From contig JACJXC010000004.1 in NCBI GenBank assembly GCA_020636835.1, positions 372,001-436,000 on the forward strand: a stretch of 64,000 nt of DNA, written 5' to 3'. The notes under the pieces are model-generated. The model saw nothing but the letters and a program-made list of their open reading frames with translations, made no database searches and was not told the origin of the DNA. The position numbers and the translations under genes are program-made. This DNA comes from Bacteroidales bacterium. GTDB taxonomy: Bacteria > Bacteroidota > Bacteroidia > Bacteroidales > Tenuifilaceae. Below, one piece after another: positions 46,061-55,969 of this stretch (its first letter is position 1; every line of letters begins with the position of its first letter).

Positions 46061-46339
46061 TTACCTAAAAAATATAAAGTAAGCCAACAGCATTAACGCA
46101 AAAAGGATTAGTAGAAAGCGAACTGTAGACCGCCCGCTACGGGAATTCCGGTATGGACTATTCGCGCGGAATCGACCTTTAATATTGGGGACGTAGAGCT
46201 GATCGGGATCGTTCAACCCAAGCTCGCGCTTTATTCGAACCTCACGCTCCTTCATCTCCTCCTTTTGCTCATTATAGTATATGGGCTTATAATTAAAGCC
46301 CTTGGGTTTAGTTGGTTTGAAAAACGAGAATAATGCCAT
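46061..46339 (-). CDS. Small membrane protein of unknown function
   Basis: The 92 residues start ALFSFFKPTKPKGFNYKPIYYNEQKEEMKERE, are charged in the middle, and end in a single membrane helix (about 73-91, TVRFLLILFALMLLAYFIFF). The tail-anchored arrangement leaves the N-terminal part in the cytoplasm. The gene is 11 bases upstream of mutL in the same direction, an arrangement I recall as common in Bacteroidales. No function is known to me. Confidence 0.85.
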   Translation of the reverse strand: MALFSFFKPTKPKGFNYKPIYYNEQKEEMKEREVRIKRELGLNDPDQLYVPNIKGRFRANSPYRNSRSGRSTVRFLLILFALMLLAYFIFFR

Positions 46340-46513
46340 AGTTCAGTTTCTTATCAACTTCACAAAATTAGGGATTTAAATTGATTGACCGAATATTCCA
46401 ACCGCACAAACAAACATTTAATACTGTTTACCAATAAAGTTCGGGCAAAACAGCTATGCGAAAACCAATGATTTCCACCACACGCATCGGACAGAACACA
46501 CAAAAAGCGAATA

Positions 46514-47116
46514 TTAACGCCGAGTAGCATTCTGTTTTTTACTGTTTACATACGCCCATACCAAACGCGTTCCGATGGTTCGGTACGGCGTCCATCTATC
46601 GGAGATTTCGACAAGTTTATCCTTAAACGGTTTTCCTTCAACCTTAAGCATGTACAGCTCGCGCATTCCCTGCTGAACGGCCAAATCGTCGACAGGGAAA
46701 ACATCGGGCCGACCCAGCGAAAAAATCAACAGCATCTGCGTAGTCCATAGCCCAACACCCTTAATCTGAGTAAGGAGAGCAACCAGCTCATCATCGGTCA
46801 GCTGCGCTAGGCTTTGCATCGATAAGTCGTGATGGAGCGTAAACTCAGCCAGCGATTTCACATATTTCGATTTAGCCCCCGAAAAGCCAACACCCCGCAA
46901 CGCATCGTCGGGCGTTGCCATAACCAACTCTGGGGTTGGGTAGTTTTTTGGGTACAACGTTTTGAACCGATTAAAGATAACCTGCGCAACCCGCCCCGAA
47001 AGCTGCTGCCCCACAATATTCTCGACCATGGCAAGGTAAAAATCCGAGGCACAACCCAACTCCGGCAATGGAAATCGAATTTGCAATTCGGCCATAATAT
47101 CATCAGTAAAAATCAT
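46514..47116 (-). CDS. DNA-3-methyladenine glycosylase (AlkA-like, HhH-GPD)
   Basis: The 200 residues form the HhH-GPD base-excision domain: ENIVGQQLSGRVAQVIFNRF, the hairpin LTQIKGVGLWTTQMLLI, and catalytic Asp in FPVDDLAVQQGMRELY. There is no Fe-S cluster and no catalytic Lys, so it is a monofunctional glycosylase of the AlkA/MagIII class that removes alkylated bases. An internal ATG at 47095 is also possible. It is transcribed divergently from upp. Confidence 0.92.
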   Translation of the reverse strand: MIFTDDIMAELQIRFPLPELGCASDFYLAMVENIVGQQLSGRVAQVIFNRFKTLYPKNYPTPELVMATPDDALRGVGFSGAKSKYVKSLAEFTLHHDLSMQSLAQLTDDELVALLTQIKGVGLWTTQMLLIFSLGRPDVFPVDDLAVQQGMRELYMLKVEGKPFKDKLVEISDRWTPYRTIGTRLVWAYVNSKKQNATRR

Positions 47117-47179
47117 ACAAACAGCATTAATCGATGTTAGATTTGCTCCCCTAAAATGCTAAAAGTTCCTCATTTTAAT

Positions 47180-47187
47180 TAATTTTG
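47180..47187 (+). promoter_or_regulatory. Probable -7 promoter element of upp
   Basis: TAATTTTG matches TAnnTTTG and lies 19 bases before the upp ATG, which leaves a very short leader. Confidence 0.45.
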
Positions 47188-47206
47188 TAGCATTAAAAAT
47201 AAGTAA

Positions 47207-47857
47207 ATGGTACGAATACTTGGCACACAAAACTCCCTACTAAACCAATTCATAGCAGAGCTAAGGGATATAAACGTTCAGAACGATTTTATGCGTTTCC
47301 GTCGCAACCTTGAACGCTGCGGCGAAATTTTTGCCTACGAAATTAGCAAGGAGCTGAGTTACCAGAACACACAGATACAAACCCCGCTGGGTGTTGCCGA
47401 GGTAAATCTACCCCACGAAACCATTGTGCTAGGAACAATTCTAAGAGCGGGATTGCCGTTACACCAAGGAATGCTCAACTACTTCGACAAAGCCGAAAAT
47501 GCGTTCATATCGGCATACCGAAAATACAGTAACGACGGGACTTTCAGAATTCAATTCGAGCACATCTCGTGCCCCAATATCGAGGGCAAAACACTTATAC
47601 TGATCGACCCGATGCTTGCCACGGGCGCATCAATGCTACTAGCCCACAAAGCGCTACTCGAAAGAGGAACACCAACCCACACCCACATAGTATCAATTGT
47701 GGCATCGAAGGATGGCGTTGAGTACATGAAACGTAACCTTGCGGCCAAAAACACAACGCTTTGGCTTGGTGCGGTTGACGATGAGCTAACCGTAAAATCC
47801 TATATTGTACCGGGGATTGGCGATGCTGGCGATTTGGCCTACGGCAAAAAAGAGTAA
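47207..47857 (+). CDS. upp: Uracil phosphoribosyltransferase
   Basis: Upp salvages uracil with PRPP to UMP. The 216 residues include GTILRAGLPLHQGML, the PRPP-binding LILIDPMLATGASMLLA, and the C-terminal uracil-binding YIVPGIGDAGDLAYG. Length is normal. A short intergenic hairpin, shared with the convergent folK, ends the gene. Confidence 0.96.
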   Translation: MVRILGTQNSLLNQFIAELRDINVQNDFMRFRRNLERCGEIFAYEISKELSYQNTQIQTPLGVAEVNLPHETIVLGTILRAGLPLHQGMLNYFDKAENAFISAYRKYSNDGTFRIQFEHISCPNIEGKTLILIDPMLATGASMLLAHKALLERGTPTHTHIVSIVASKDGVEYMKRNLAAKNTTLWLGAVDDELTVKSYIVPGIGDAGDLAYGKKE

Positions 47858-47957
47858 CCGGCACACCTTCTACACAACGCTTAACAACAATTTAACCATC
47901 ACCATAGGCACATCCTTTTCGTAATGGGCTATAATAATTCTGTTATTGCACCTACAA

Positions 47958-47984
47958 AAAAGGCCTTCATCACTGAAGGCCTTT
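47958..47984. terminator. Bidirectional terminator between upp and folK
   Basis: AAAGGCCTTC pairs with GAAGGCCTTT around ATCACT. A run of A precedes and TTT follows, so it can serve both convergent genes. Confidence 0.7.
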
Positions 47985-48002
47985 ACTATTTGCGATAATT
48001 GA

Positions 48003-48506
48003 TTAATGTGCTACAGCCACGGGCTCATATTTCCACACCTTGCCCTCATCGGTGCATGTAACCAAAAGTTCGTGTACGGTAAGCGAGAATAAGGGATGAA
48101 TAAAATCGGGGGCAACCTCATCCAAGGGAGTCAACACAAACTTACGCTTATGCATCTGCTTATGAGGTATAGTTAGATCGTGGGTAAGCATTATTTGATG
48201 GTCGTAGAAAAGAATATCCACATCCACCGTACGGGAGGCATAGCCCTGACCGCTACGAATACGCCCCATCCGGGTTTCGATGTACGAAATTTCGAGAATC
48301 AGCGCGGCAGTGCTCAAACTCGTATCAACAACCAGCACCTGATTAAGAAAATTTGTATCGCTGCTAAAGCCCCATGGCTCAGACTCGTATATCGATGATT
48401 GCTTTTCGATTTTTCCAATACGTCCAGATATCATCGTGCGGGTTTCTCTCAAACAGCTCTCTCTATCTCCCAAGTTTCCGCCAATTGTAAAAAATACCTT
48501 TGCCAT
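48003..48506 (-). CDS. folK: 2-amino-4-hydroxy-6-hydroxymethyldihydropteridine diphosphokinase
   Basis: HPPK pyrophosphorylates the pterin before its coupling to pABA in folate synthesis. From ATG 48506 the protein has 167 residues, with IGGNLGDRESCLRET, SSIYESEPWGF, and the HPPK signature RTVDVDILFYDHQ followed by IPHKQMHKRKFVLTPL. An upstream ATG (48548) would add 14 unrelated residues. Stop and terminator face upp. Confidence 0.95.
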   Translation of the reverse strand: MAKVFFTIGGNLGDRESCLRETRTMISGRIGKIEKQSSIYESEPWGFSSDTNFLNQVLVVDTSLSTAALILEISYIETRMGRIRSGQGYASRTVDVDILFYDHQIMLTHDLTIPHKQMHKRKFVLTPLDEVAPDFIHPLFSLTVHELLVTCTDEGKVWKYEPVAVAH

Positions 48507-48679
48507 AACATTATTATTTAGAGGGTACAAACTTATTGTAAATTTCAAGAAAAAAATTATTAATAAGTATATTTTTAAACATAATTAATTAACACATAAT
48601 CAACAAGCTATAAACACACCAAAATATCTATACAACATCAACAAATAGGGCACAATTAAAAAAACATCAAAAAAAAACA

Positions 48680-48687
48680 TAAATTTG
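48680..48687 (+). promoter_or_regulatory. Probable -7 promoter element of sppA
   Basis: TAAATTTG fits TAnnTTTG and lies 66 bases before the sppA ATG within a very AT-rich gap. Confidence 0.45.
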
Positions 48688-48752
48688 ATTTGAGTATGTA
48701 ACAAATTGCGTGCTAAATGGTCTAACTTTAACAAAACTTAATCACTAAACGT

Positions 48753-50516
48753 ATGAAAACTTTTTTCAAACATCTATTAATCACCATACTAGGTGTATTC
48801 ATCTCGTTACTCCTGCTATTCTTTGTAATGATAGGCGTAATAGGAGCAATGGTTTCGTCGGGCGATAAAGCCACCGAGGTTAAAGCCAACTCCATACTTT
48901 ACATCGATTTCAACCAGGAGGTTGTGGATCGGTCGAGCGACAACCCTTTCAAGGGATTCGACTTTGGCTCAATGGAACCCAAAAACAGCATGGGGCTGAA
49001 CAATATCCTAAAAGCCATCGAGAATGCCAAGGACGATGAAAACATCAAGGGTATTTTCATGGAAATTGATGCAGTAGGCGCTGGTGCTGCCACCATCGAG
49101 GAGATCCGCGATGCGCTTATCGATTTCAAATCGTCGGGCAAATTTATCATTAGCTATAGCGACACATACAGCCAGAAAGCCTACTACCTGGCCACCATAT
49201 CCGACAAGGTTTACCTTAACCCCGAGGGGATGGTTGAATGGATGGGATTACGCTCCGAGATAATGTTCTACAAAGGCGCTCTGGAAAAACTAGGCGTTGA
49301 ACCCCAAATCCTGCGCCACGGAAAGTTCAAAAGTGCAGTGGAACCCTTCATGCTCGACAAAATGAGCCCCGAGAACCGGGAGCAAACCCTCACCTACATG
49401 GGCTCCATCTGGAACCACTGGGTTGATGGAATCTCGAAGGCACGCAACATCTCCGTTGAAAAGCTGAACGGCTTGGCCAACAACATGGAAATTTTCAACG
49501 GCAAATCATGCATGGATAACAGCTTAGTCGACAGCCTGATTTACAAAGATCAGTTAATCGACAAATTGAAAGCCCTAACCGAAACCCCCGAGAAAGAGGA
49601 TCTGAAAACTGTTACTTTGGCCAAATACTTCAAAGTACCCGCTCCAAAAACAAAATTCTCGAAGGAAAAAATCGCAGTAATCTATGCACAGGGCGAAATT
49701 GGCATGGGCGAGGGCAGCGACGAGGCCATCGGCTCCGACGGAATTTCGCGCGCAATCCGCAAGGCTCGCCGCGACAGCTCCATTAAGGCCATTGTATTCC
49801 GCATCAACTCCCCCGGTGGCAGCGCGTTGGCCTCGGAGGTTATCTGGCGCGAGGTTGAACTAGCCAACAAGGTTAAACCCGTGATTGTGTCGATGGGCGA
49901 CGTGGCCGCTTCGGGCGGATACTACATTGCCGCTCCCGCAACCACCATTATGGCCAGCCCTACCACCATCACCGGATCAATTGGCGTATTCGGCCTGTTC
50001 TTCAACCTACAAAACACCTTAAATAAAAAAATAGGGATTAATGTTGATGTTGTAAAGACCAACGATCACGCCGATTTCTTCAGCATGTACCGCCCAATGA
50101 CCGCCGAGGAAAGAGCCGTTGGACAACGATTCATCGAGGAGACCTACCAAACATTCATCGGACACGTAGCTGTAGGCCGAAACATGGATGTGGCTAAGGT
50201 TGACGAGATTGGGCAGGGTCGTGTTTGGAGCGGCGTAAATGCCAAGGAGATTAACCTTATCGACCAGTTTGGGGGGTTAAAAGCCGCCATCAAACTAGCC
50301 GCAGAAAAGGCCAACGTTGAAAAATACCGATTGGTTGAACTTCCCGAACAAAAAGACCCCGTTCAGGAACTAATTGCAACCATGACCGGCGAAGCCAAAG
50401 CATTCTTCCTCAACGACGAGCTGGGCTTTGCCTATAAGGAGTACAACCGTATCATGAAAATGATTGGGAACCAAGGCGTGCAGGCTCGCATCCCCTACAA
50501 TGTTGAACTGTATTAG
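48753..50516 (+). CDS. sppA: Signal peptide peptidase SppA (67K type)
   Basis: SppA degrades cleaved signal peptides in the inner membrane, facing the periplasm. The 587 residues have one N-terminal membrane helix (about 10-33) and two tandem ClpP-fold halves. The general base Lys is in RHGKFKSAVEPF (about 192) in the first half; the nucleophile Ser is in VAASGGYYIA (about 390) in the second half, after FRINSPGGSALASEVIW. The long tandem form matches E. coli SppA. A strong terminator follows. Confidence 0.95.
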   Translation: MKTFFKHLLITILGVFISLLLLFFVMIGVIGAMVSSGDKATEVKANSILYIDFNQEVVDRSSDNPFKGFDFGSMEPKNSMGLNNILKAIENAKDDENIKGIFMEIDAVGAGAATIEEIRDALIDFKSSGKFIISYSDTYSQKAYYLATISDKVYLNPEGMVEWMGLRSEIMFYKGALEKLGVEPQILRHGKFKSAVEPFMLDKMSPENREQTLTYMGSIWNHWVDGISKARNISVEKLNGLANNMEIFNGKSCMDNSLVDSLIYKDQLIDKLKALTETPEKEDLKTVTLAKYFKVPAPKTKFSKEKIAVIYAQGEIGMGEGSDEAIGSDGISRAIRKARRDSSIKAIVFRINSPGGSALASEVIWREVELANKVKPVIVSMGDVAASGGYYIAAPATTIMASPTTITGSIGVFGLFFNLQNTLNKKIGINVDVVKTNDHADFFSMYRPMTAEERAVGQRFIEETYQTFIGHVAVGRNMDVAKVDEIGQGRVWSGVNAKEINLIDQFGGLKAAIKLAAEKANVEKYRLVELPEQKDPVQELIATMTGEAKAFFLNDELGFAYKEYNRIMKMIGNQGVQARIPYNVELY

Positions 50517-50593
50517 TAAACAATGAGCAGGAAGCCGAGCAACAAAACAACCGGCCAATGCATCGATAAATATTAAAGTTTTTTGTTAATTTG

Positions 50594-50627
50594 TCATCCG
50601 AAGGAATTCCTTCGGATGATTTTTTTA
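50594..50627 (+). terminator. Intrinsic terminator of sppA
   Basis: TCATCCGAAGG pairs with CCTTCGGATGA around AATT, followed by TTTTTTT. It ends 10 bases before the lpxK ATG, so lpxK transcription from sppA would be strongly reduced. Confidence 0.9.
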
Positions 50628-50636
50628 TTGCATACC

Positions 50637-51689
50637 ATGAAAGCAATCCGGCTACTACTTCTACCTATTGCATTTCTTTACTGGATCCCGGTAAAGGTTC
50701 GTAATTTCTTATTCAACATCAACCTGCTAAAAGGGTACAGCCCCGATATTCCCACAATCTGCATAGGCAATATAACCGTTGGGGGAACCGGGAAAACGCC
50801 CCACTCCGAGTACCTTATCGAATTATTGCAAACCCAATTCACAGTGGGATTGCTAAGCCGAGGATATAAACGGAAAACTAAAGGGTTTGTACAGGTTGAA
50901 ACCAGCGCCACAGCAAAGGAGGTTGGCGACGAGCCATTGCAGATTAAACAGAAATACCCAAAAACAATAGTTGCAGTTGACGAGGACAGGGTAAATGGCG
51001 CCAACGAGCTAATTTACCGTTTTCCCGAGATGAATGTGCTGCTACTCGACGATGCGTTTCAGCACCGCTACATCAAACCGGGGCTGGCAATACTGCTAAC
51101 AGACTACAACAACCTTATTGTGAACGACTACTTTCTCCCGGCAGGTAGGCTCCGCGATAGCGTAAGCGAAACAAAACGAGCAAACATTATTGTTGTAACA
51201 AAATGCCCCAGCACGCTCACTCGCAACGAAATGGTTAAAACCCATCGCAGCCTGAAGTTAAACCCCAACCAACAAATATACTTCACAACAGTATCGTACG
51301 GTACCATTAAGCCCATTTTTGATGATGGGCAAACTCTGGCAGAACTAAATTCCACGCCAACCTTTTACGCCATAGCAGGAATAGCAAATCCGTCCCCATT
51401 TTTCGACTATCTTGTAAAAAATTACCAAATAGTAGGGAAAAAGAGCTATCCGGATCACCACCATTTTTCAGAAAAAGAAATTCAACATATATTTGAGAAA
51501 AATTTTAGGCAAAACAACTGGCACGAACTAGTAATTACCACCGAAAAAGATGCTGCCAGAATTAAAAGCCTGAAGCTAAAGCCCGAAATTAAGAAACGAT
51601 TATACTATCTATCAATAACGATAGATTTTTTAAATAACGATTCCGAAAAATTTAACAAACAAATAATTGAGTATGTTGGAAAAAATTAA
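50637..51689 (+). CDS. lpxK: Tetraacyldisaccharide 4'-kinase (lipid A biosynthesis)
   Basis: LpxK phosphorylates the 4' position of the lipid A precursor at the inner membrane. From ATG 50637 the product has 350 residues. It has an N-terminal hydrophobic segment (LLLLPIAFLYWIPVKV), the P-loop IGNITVGGTGKTP, then LSRGYKRKTKG, the DDAFQHRYI catalytic/Mg region, and VVTKCP. The upstream TTG 50583 in frame would place the terminator inside the coding region, so ATG 50637 is chosen. The stop overlaps the start of the phosphorylase gene by 17 bases. Confidence 0.95.
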   Translation: MKAIRLLLLPIAFLYWIPVKVRNFLFNINLLKGYSPDIPTICIGNITVGGTGKTPHSEYLIELLQTQFTVGLLSRGYKRKTKGFVQVETSATAKEVGDEPLQIKQKYPKTIVAVDEDRVNGANELIYRFPEMNVLLLDDAFQHRYIKPGLAILLTDYNNLIVNDYFLPAGRLRDSVSETKRANIIVVTKCPSTLTRNEMVKTHRSLKLNPNQQIYFTTVSYGTIKPIFDDGQTLAELNSTPTFYAIAGIANPSPFFDYLVKNYQIVGKKSYPDHHHFSEKEIQHIFEKNFRQNNWHELVITTEKDAARIKSLKLKPEIKKRLYYLSITIDFLNNDSEKFNKQIIEYVGKN

Positions 51690-52482
51690 CCAAACAGCTA
51701 CCTACATCAAGGGTAAGGTTAGCATAGCTCCAGAGGTTGGAATTATACTGGGAACAGGACTTGGAGGTTTAGTTAGAGAGATTGAGCAACAAGAAATTTT
51801 AGAGTATAAGGACATCCCTAACTTTCCGGTTTCGACCGTAGAGGGGCACTCGGGTCGCCTAATTTTCGGCATGCTCGGAGGCAAAAAAGTAGTGGCCATG
51901 CAAGGACGTTTCCACTTCTACGAGGGTTACGATATGAAACAGGTTACTTTCCCAGTACGCGTAATGAAATTCCTGGGCATTAAGCAGCTTTTTGTATCGA
52001 ATGCCAGCGGGGGTATGAACCCGAACTTCGAAATTGGCGATTTAATGATTATCAACGACCATATCAACCTAATGCCCAACCCGCTAATTGGGGCAAACAT
52101 TAAAGAGCTGGGACCACGTTTCCCCGACATGCACAGCACCTACGATCCATCGCTTATGGCATTGGCCAAGGAGGTTGCTGCGGCTAATAGCATTAAAATT
52201 CAGGAGGGTTGCTACGTAGGAACCACTGGGCCAACCTTCGAGACCCCTAAGGAATACTACTATTTTAGGGTAATCGGTGGGGATGCAGTGGGTATGTCAA
52301 CGGTTCCTGAGGTTATTGTTGCCCGCCACATGGATATTCCAGTTTTTGCCATTTCGATTATTACCGACCTGGGCGTTCCGGGAAAAATTGTAGAGGTTTC
52401 GCACGAAGAGGTTCAAATTGTTGGCGCAAAGGCCGAACAAAAAATGACTCTCATAATGAAACAAATGCTCACAAAACTTTAA
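51673..52482 (+). CDS. Purine nucleoside phosphorylase (trimeric, class I)
   Basis: It phosphorolyses inosine and guanosine to base and ribose-1-phosphate. The 269 residues (ATG 51673) show IILGTGLGGL, the phosphate site VEGHSGRLIFG, VSNASGGMNP, and the base-binding GPTFETPKEYYYFRVIGGDAVGMSTVPEV (the usual Glu and Asn/Met area). It is the low-molecular-mass trimeric type, not the bacterial hexameric DeoD type. It overlaps lpxK by 17 bases, so they are co-transcribed, and ends in a terminator shared with aroK. Confidence 0.95.
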   Translation: MLEKINQTATYIKGKVSIAPEVGIILGTGLGGLVREIEQQEILEYKDIPNFPVSTVEGHSGRLIFGMLGGKKVVAMQGRFHFYEGYDMKQVTFPVRVMKFLGIKQLFVSNASGGMNPNFEIGDLMIINDHINLMPNPLIGANIKELGPRFPDMHSTYDPSLMALAKEVAAANSIKIQEGCYVGTTGPTFETPKEYYYFRVIGGDAVGMSTVPEVIVARHMDIPVFAISIITDLGVPGKIVEVSHEEVQIVGAKAEQKMTLIMKQMLTKL

Positions 52483-52487
52483 AATAC

Positions 52488-52520
52488 AACGAAGGGGATT
52501 TAAAATCCCCTTCGTTTTTA
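52488..52520. terminator. Terminator between the phosphorylase gene and aroK
   Basis: AACGAAGGGGATTT pairs with AAATCCCCTTCGTT, followed by TTTA on the plus strand; it also sits at the end of the convergent aroK gene. Confidence 0.85.
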
Positions 52521-53042
52521 TTACTTACTGCCCCGAATAATCTCCTTAAGGGTTTGCGCCAGATCGCCAGGATTCAATCTATCGGCATCCATAACAATCT
52601 GAGCCTTTTCGTAGAATTTCTTCCGCTCATCGAGCACCCGGATAATGTAGTTATTCAACTCCTCCTTGGTCTTCCCCCAAAGCAAAGGCCGATTAATTTT
52701 CGAATCGATTAGTCGGGCAACCAGAGTTGCCACCTCCATACGCAGGTAAACGGTCATCCCCGTGTTATTCATAAAATCGACGCTATTGTAGAAACAGGAT
52801 GTCCCCCCGCCCGACGAGATAACATAATCGCCATCGAACGAAGCCACCTCCTTTAAAGCGTCCTGCTCCACCATCCGAAAGTACTCCTCGCCTTTTATCT
52901 CGAAAAGCAATTTGATGGATCGGCCCTGCTTGGTCTCGATATACTCGTCGAGATCGACAAACCTGTATCCAAGAATTTTAGCCAACTCCAAGCCCACTGT
53001 GGTTTTTCCACTGGCCATAAAACCTATTAGGTAAATCTTCAT
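52521..53042 (-). CDS. aroK: Shikimate kinase
   Basis: It phosphorylates shikimate at the 3-position in aromatic amino acid synthesis. The 173 residues have the P-loop GFMASGKTTVG, the shikimate-binding VDLDEYIE, VISSGGGTSCF and the lid region RPLLWGKTKEEL. Length is typical. It is a single-gene minus-strand unit beside the ParC gene. Confidence 0.95.
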   Translation of the reverse strand: MKIYLIGFMASGKTTVGLELAKILGYRFVDLDEYIETKQGRSIKLLFEIKGEEYFRMVEQDALKEVASFDGDYVISSGGGTSCFYNSVDFMNNTGMTVYLRMEVATLVARLIDSKINRPLLWGKTKEELNNYIIRVLDERKKFYEKAQIVMDADRLNPGDLAQTLKEIIRGSK

Positions 53043-53252
53043 CCGTCAACTATATTTAATTTTAAAGGCACACCCGCCCAAATAAGCAGGGATGTAACAT
53101 CCATAGGATAGCCATTTGCGTGTAAATTAAGACTATTACATTGGATGTACCATTAACACACAGAGCGATAAACATTAAACTCAAGAAAAACGCAATGCTA
53201 AATTAATGCCTTTTTCAGGGTTTCAAAACCCATTGTTTTTGAATAAACCAGA

Positions 53253-53272
53253 AACGACCCTTCCGGGTCGTT
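53253..53272 (-). terminator. Hairpin terminating the parE-parC transcript
   Basis: AACGACCC pairs with GGGTCGTT around TTCC, six bases after the parC stop on the minus strand. The following T content is modest. Confidence 0.55.
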
Positions 53273-53277
53273 CTACG

Positions 53278-55932
53278 CTACATCTCCAAACTCATCTGCT
53301 CGGCACTTGGGTCATCAACAGGAGCCGCACCTTCGGCAGGGGCATCAGCACTCTCCTCTTCTTGGAATGCGGATGCCTCCTTCTCCAGCGGTTCAACAAA
53401 CTCTACCTTTTTAATATCAAAGGTTGATAGCCGCTTGCCTTTTGCCTTATAGCCTTTAACCGCAATAAAAGCATCAACATCAACGGATTCCTTATCGCGC
53501 GACGAGTGCTTACCCCCGAACTTAATATCGAGACATGGGTACAAATCGCCGCTTACCGTAGCGAGGTACGATTTGGCATCCTCGGAGATAAAAGCCATGG
53601 GCTTCTCGGAATAATCGAAACGGAACCGTTTTAGGTAGAACATCTTCTGCTCCCCATCGAAATATACCGCGGAGAATACTTTATCGGGATCGTATTTTTC
53701 CACCAAAAGGGGTTGTACATCGAGCCTAAGCGAATACTGGGTTTTAGCCAGGAAATAGGTCCCATCGGGGTTTACAACCAACACCCGATCGTCGGGGAGA
53801 AATTCGCCCAATAGCGTTCCCTTACCCTCGTGGTTTAGCATAATAACCTCTTCGTCGAACCAAAACTTCTCGCCCTCCACAGCACCGGCTACCTTCTCCT
53901 TCATCTGAAGCTTATGGATTGCGTAACGGGTGAAGATATTACCCTGCGAGCTACGTCCCTTAACCGCAATTTGACTGAAATCCAGTTCGAGGATAAGATT
54001 CCGCAAACGGGGGCGAGGTTTTAGAAACACCTTCAGAATCTCGGTTTCGCCATTGGGATTGGCAGTAAACCAAAGGATCTGGGAATTGGGAGTTCCCTTG
54101 GTAATATCGTACTCCTTATCGCGTGTAGTTCCGGTAACCGCACAGCGTTTCATCATAATGTCGCCATTTAAACCATCACGGTAAAGCACGTTGTAAATCG
54201 TGCGAGTATCGTTCTTCTTATAAACCGCCACATGCAGAATGTCCTTACCCACAAAGGCCTTCTCCTGAACCTTCTGAATAAAGTACTTCCCATTTTTCAG
54301 GAACACAATAATATCATCGATATCGGAGCAATCGGAGATAAACTCATCCTTTTTAAGGCCGTAGCCAACAAAACCCTCATCACGGTTAACGTATAGCTTT
54401 TCGTTGGCAACCACTACCTTTGTGGCCACAATGCTATCGAAGCTGCGCAGCTCTGTTTTGCGCTCACGATCCTTACCGTACTTCTTCTTTATTTGCTGAT
54501 AGTAGGCAATGGTATAATTAACGATATTGGCCAAATGGGCTTTCACCTCCTCCATCTCGTTCTCCACGGCCAAAATATGCTCGTCGGCCTTCTTGATATC
54601 GAACTTGGAGATTTTCCGAACGGGTTTCTCCGTTAATTTCAGCAAATCGTCGCGTACAATTTCCCTACGCAGCAAGCGCTTATAGGGTTCAAAACCCGCA
54701 TCGATGGCATCAATAACCAAATCCCAGGTTTCGGTATCCTTTTCGAGCTCACGGTAAATGCGCTGCTCAAAGAATATCTTTTCGAGCGATGAGTAGTGCC
54801 AATCCTCCTCCAGCTCCTTCATCCGAATTTTCAGTTCGAGGGTAAGCAAGTCGCGGGTACGATTCACCGAAGCTCTCAGGATTTCCTTTACACCCATAAA
54901 GCGGGGCTTATCGTTGTAAATCACGCACGAGTTAGCCGATATGGACATCTCGCAATCGGTAAATGCGTAAAGGGCATCGATGGTCATGTCGGGGTTGGAG
55001 TCGGGAAACAGGTGAATGAGAATCTCGACATTGGCCGCCGTATTATCGTCAATTTTCTTTATTTTGATTTTGCCCTTATCGTTGGCCTTAATAATTGACT
55101 CGATGAGCGACGACGTGGTTTTGCCGAATGGGATTTCGGTAATAGCCAGCGTTTTACGATCGACCTTTTGAATGCGGGCGCGCACCTTAACGGCACCACC
55201 CCTCACCCCATCGTTATAACGGCTGCAATCGGCGAAGCCACCCGTGGGGAAATCGGGGTATAGTTCAAAATCGCGCCCCTTGAGGTAGTCAATTGCGGCA
55301 TCGATAAGCTCGTTAAAATTATGGGGAAAAATCTTTGAAGCCAAGCCCACCGCAATACCCTCAACGCCCTGCGCCAGGAGCAAGGGGAATTTAACGGGAA
55401 GGGTAACGGGCTCCTGGTTACGGCCATCGTAACTGAGCATCCACTCGGTGGTTTTGGGGTTAAAAACCACATCGAGGGCAAACTTCGAAAGGCGAGCCTC
55501 GATGTAACGGGGTGCAGCAGCCCCATCGCCGGTTAGAGTGTTACCCCAGTTACCCTGCGTATCGACTAGTAGATTCTTTTGCCCCAGCTGAACCAGCGCG
55601 TCGCCAATGGAGGCATCGCCGTGTGGGTGGAACTGCATTGTAAAACCAATCACATTGGCCACCTTGTTGTAGCGGCCATCGTCGAGCCGCTTCATTGAGT
55701 GCAGGATACGACGCTGAACGGGTTTCAAGCCATCGTCCAGGTGCGGAACCGCACGTTCAAGGATTACATACGAAGCGTAATCCAAAAACCAATCCTTATA
55801 CATTCCGGTAAGATGGGCTTTTTTAGCCCCATCGCCGGTAAGTTTTTCTACTTTGGCATGTAACTCGGATGAAGTATTTTCGGGTTCTCCCTCGTTCAGC
55901 AGTTCATCAGCCTCAAAATCGTCCAATTGCAT
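53278..55932 (-). CDS. parC: DNA topoisomerase IV subunit A
   Basis: ParC cuts and rejoins DNA to unlink daughter chromosomes. The 884 residues contain the breakage-reunion domain with LDDGLKPVQRRILHSM, FHPHGDASIGDALVQLGQ and active-site Tyr143 in APRYIEARLS. The tower/coiled-coil follows, and then a beta-pinwheel C-terminal domain (about 500-840). The last 40 residues are acidic and Ala/Pro-rich. There is no canonical GyrA-box (QRRGGKG) that I can see, which favours topoisomerase IV over gyrase. It lies 37 bases after parE in one operon. Confidence 0.94.
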   Translation of the reverse strand: MQLDDFEADELLNEGEPENTSSELHAKVEKLTGDGAKKAHLTGMYKDWFLDYASYVILERAVPHLDDGLKPVQRRILHSMKRLDDGRYNKVANVIGFTMQFHPHGDASIGDALVQLGQKNLLVDTQGNWGNTLTGDGAAAPRYIEARLSKFALDVVFNPKTTEWMLSYDGRNQEPVTLPVKFPLLLAQGVEGIAVGLASKIFPHNFNELIDAAIDYLKGRDFELYPDFPTGGFADCSRYNDGVRGGAVKVRARIQKVDRKTLAITEIPFGKTTSSLIESIIKANDKGKIKIKKIDDNTAANVEILIHLFPDSNPDMTIDALYAFTDCEMSISANSCVIYNDKPRFMGVKEILRASVNRTRDLLTLELKIRMKELEEDWHYSSLEKIFFEQRIYRELEKDTETWDLVIDAIDAGFEPYKRLLRREIVRDDLLKLTEKPVRKISKFDIKKADEHILAVENEMEEVKAHLANIVNYTIAYYQQIKKKYGKDRERKTELRSFDSIVATKVVVANEKLYVNRDEGFVGYGLKKDEFISDCSDIDDIIVFLKNGKYFIQKVQEKAFVGKDILHVAVYKKNDTRTIYNVLYRDGLNGDIMMKRCAVTGTTRDKEYDITKGTPNSQILWFTANPNGETEILKVFLKPRPRLRNLILELDFSQIAVKGRSSQGNIFTRYAIHKLQMKEKVAGAVEGEKFWFDEEVIMLNHEGKGTLLGEFLPDDRVLVVNPDGTYFLAKTQYSLRLDVQPLLVEKYDPDKVFSAVYFDGEQKMFYLKRFRFDYSEKPMAFISEDAKSYLATVSGDLYPCLDIKFGGKHSSRDKESVDVDAFIAVKGYKAKGKRLSTFDIKKVEFVEPLEKEASAFQEEESADAPAEGAAPVDDPSAEQMSLEM

Positions 55933-55969
55933 TGTATCCTATCTATTTCAACAAAAACTATAATAACAG

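Noticed and set aside
53218..53231. GGGTTTCAAAACCC near the aroK/parC gap as a REP remnant
   Set aside because: Only the outer six pairs resemble the family; too short to tell from chance.
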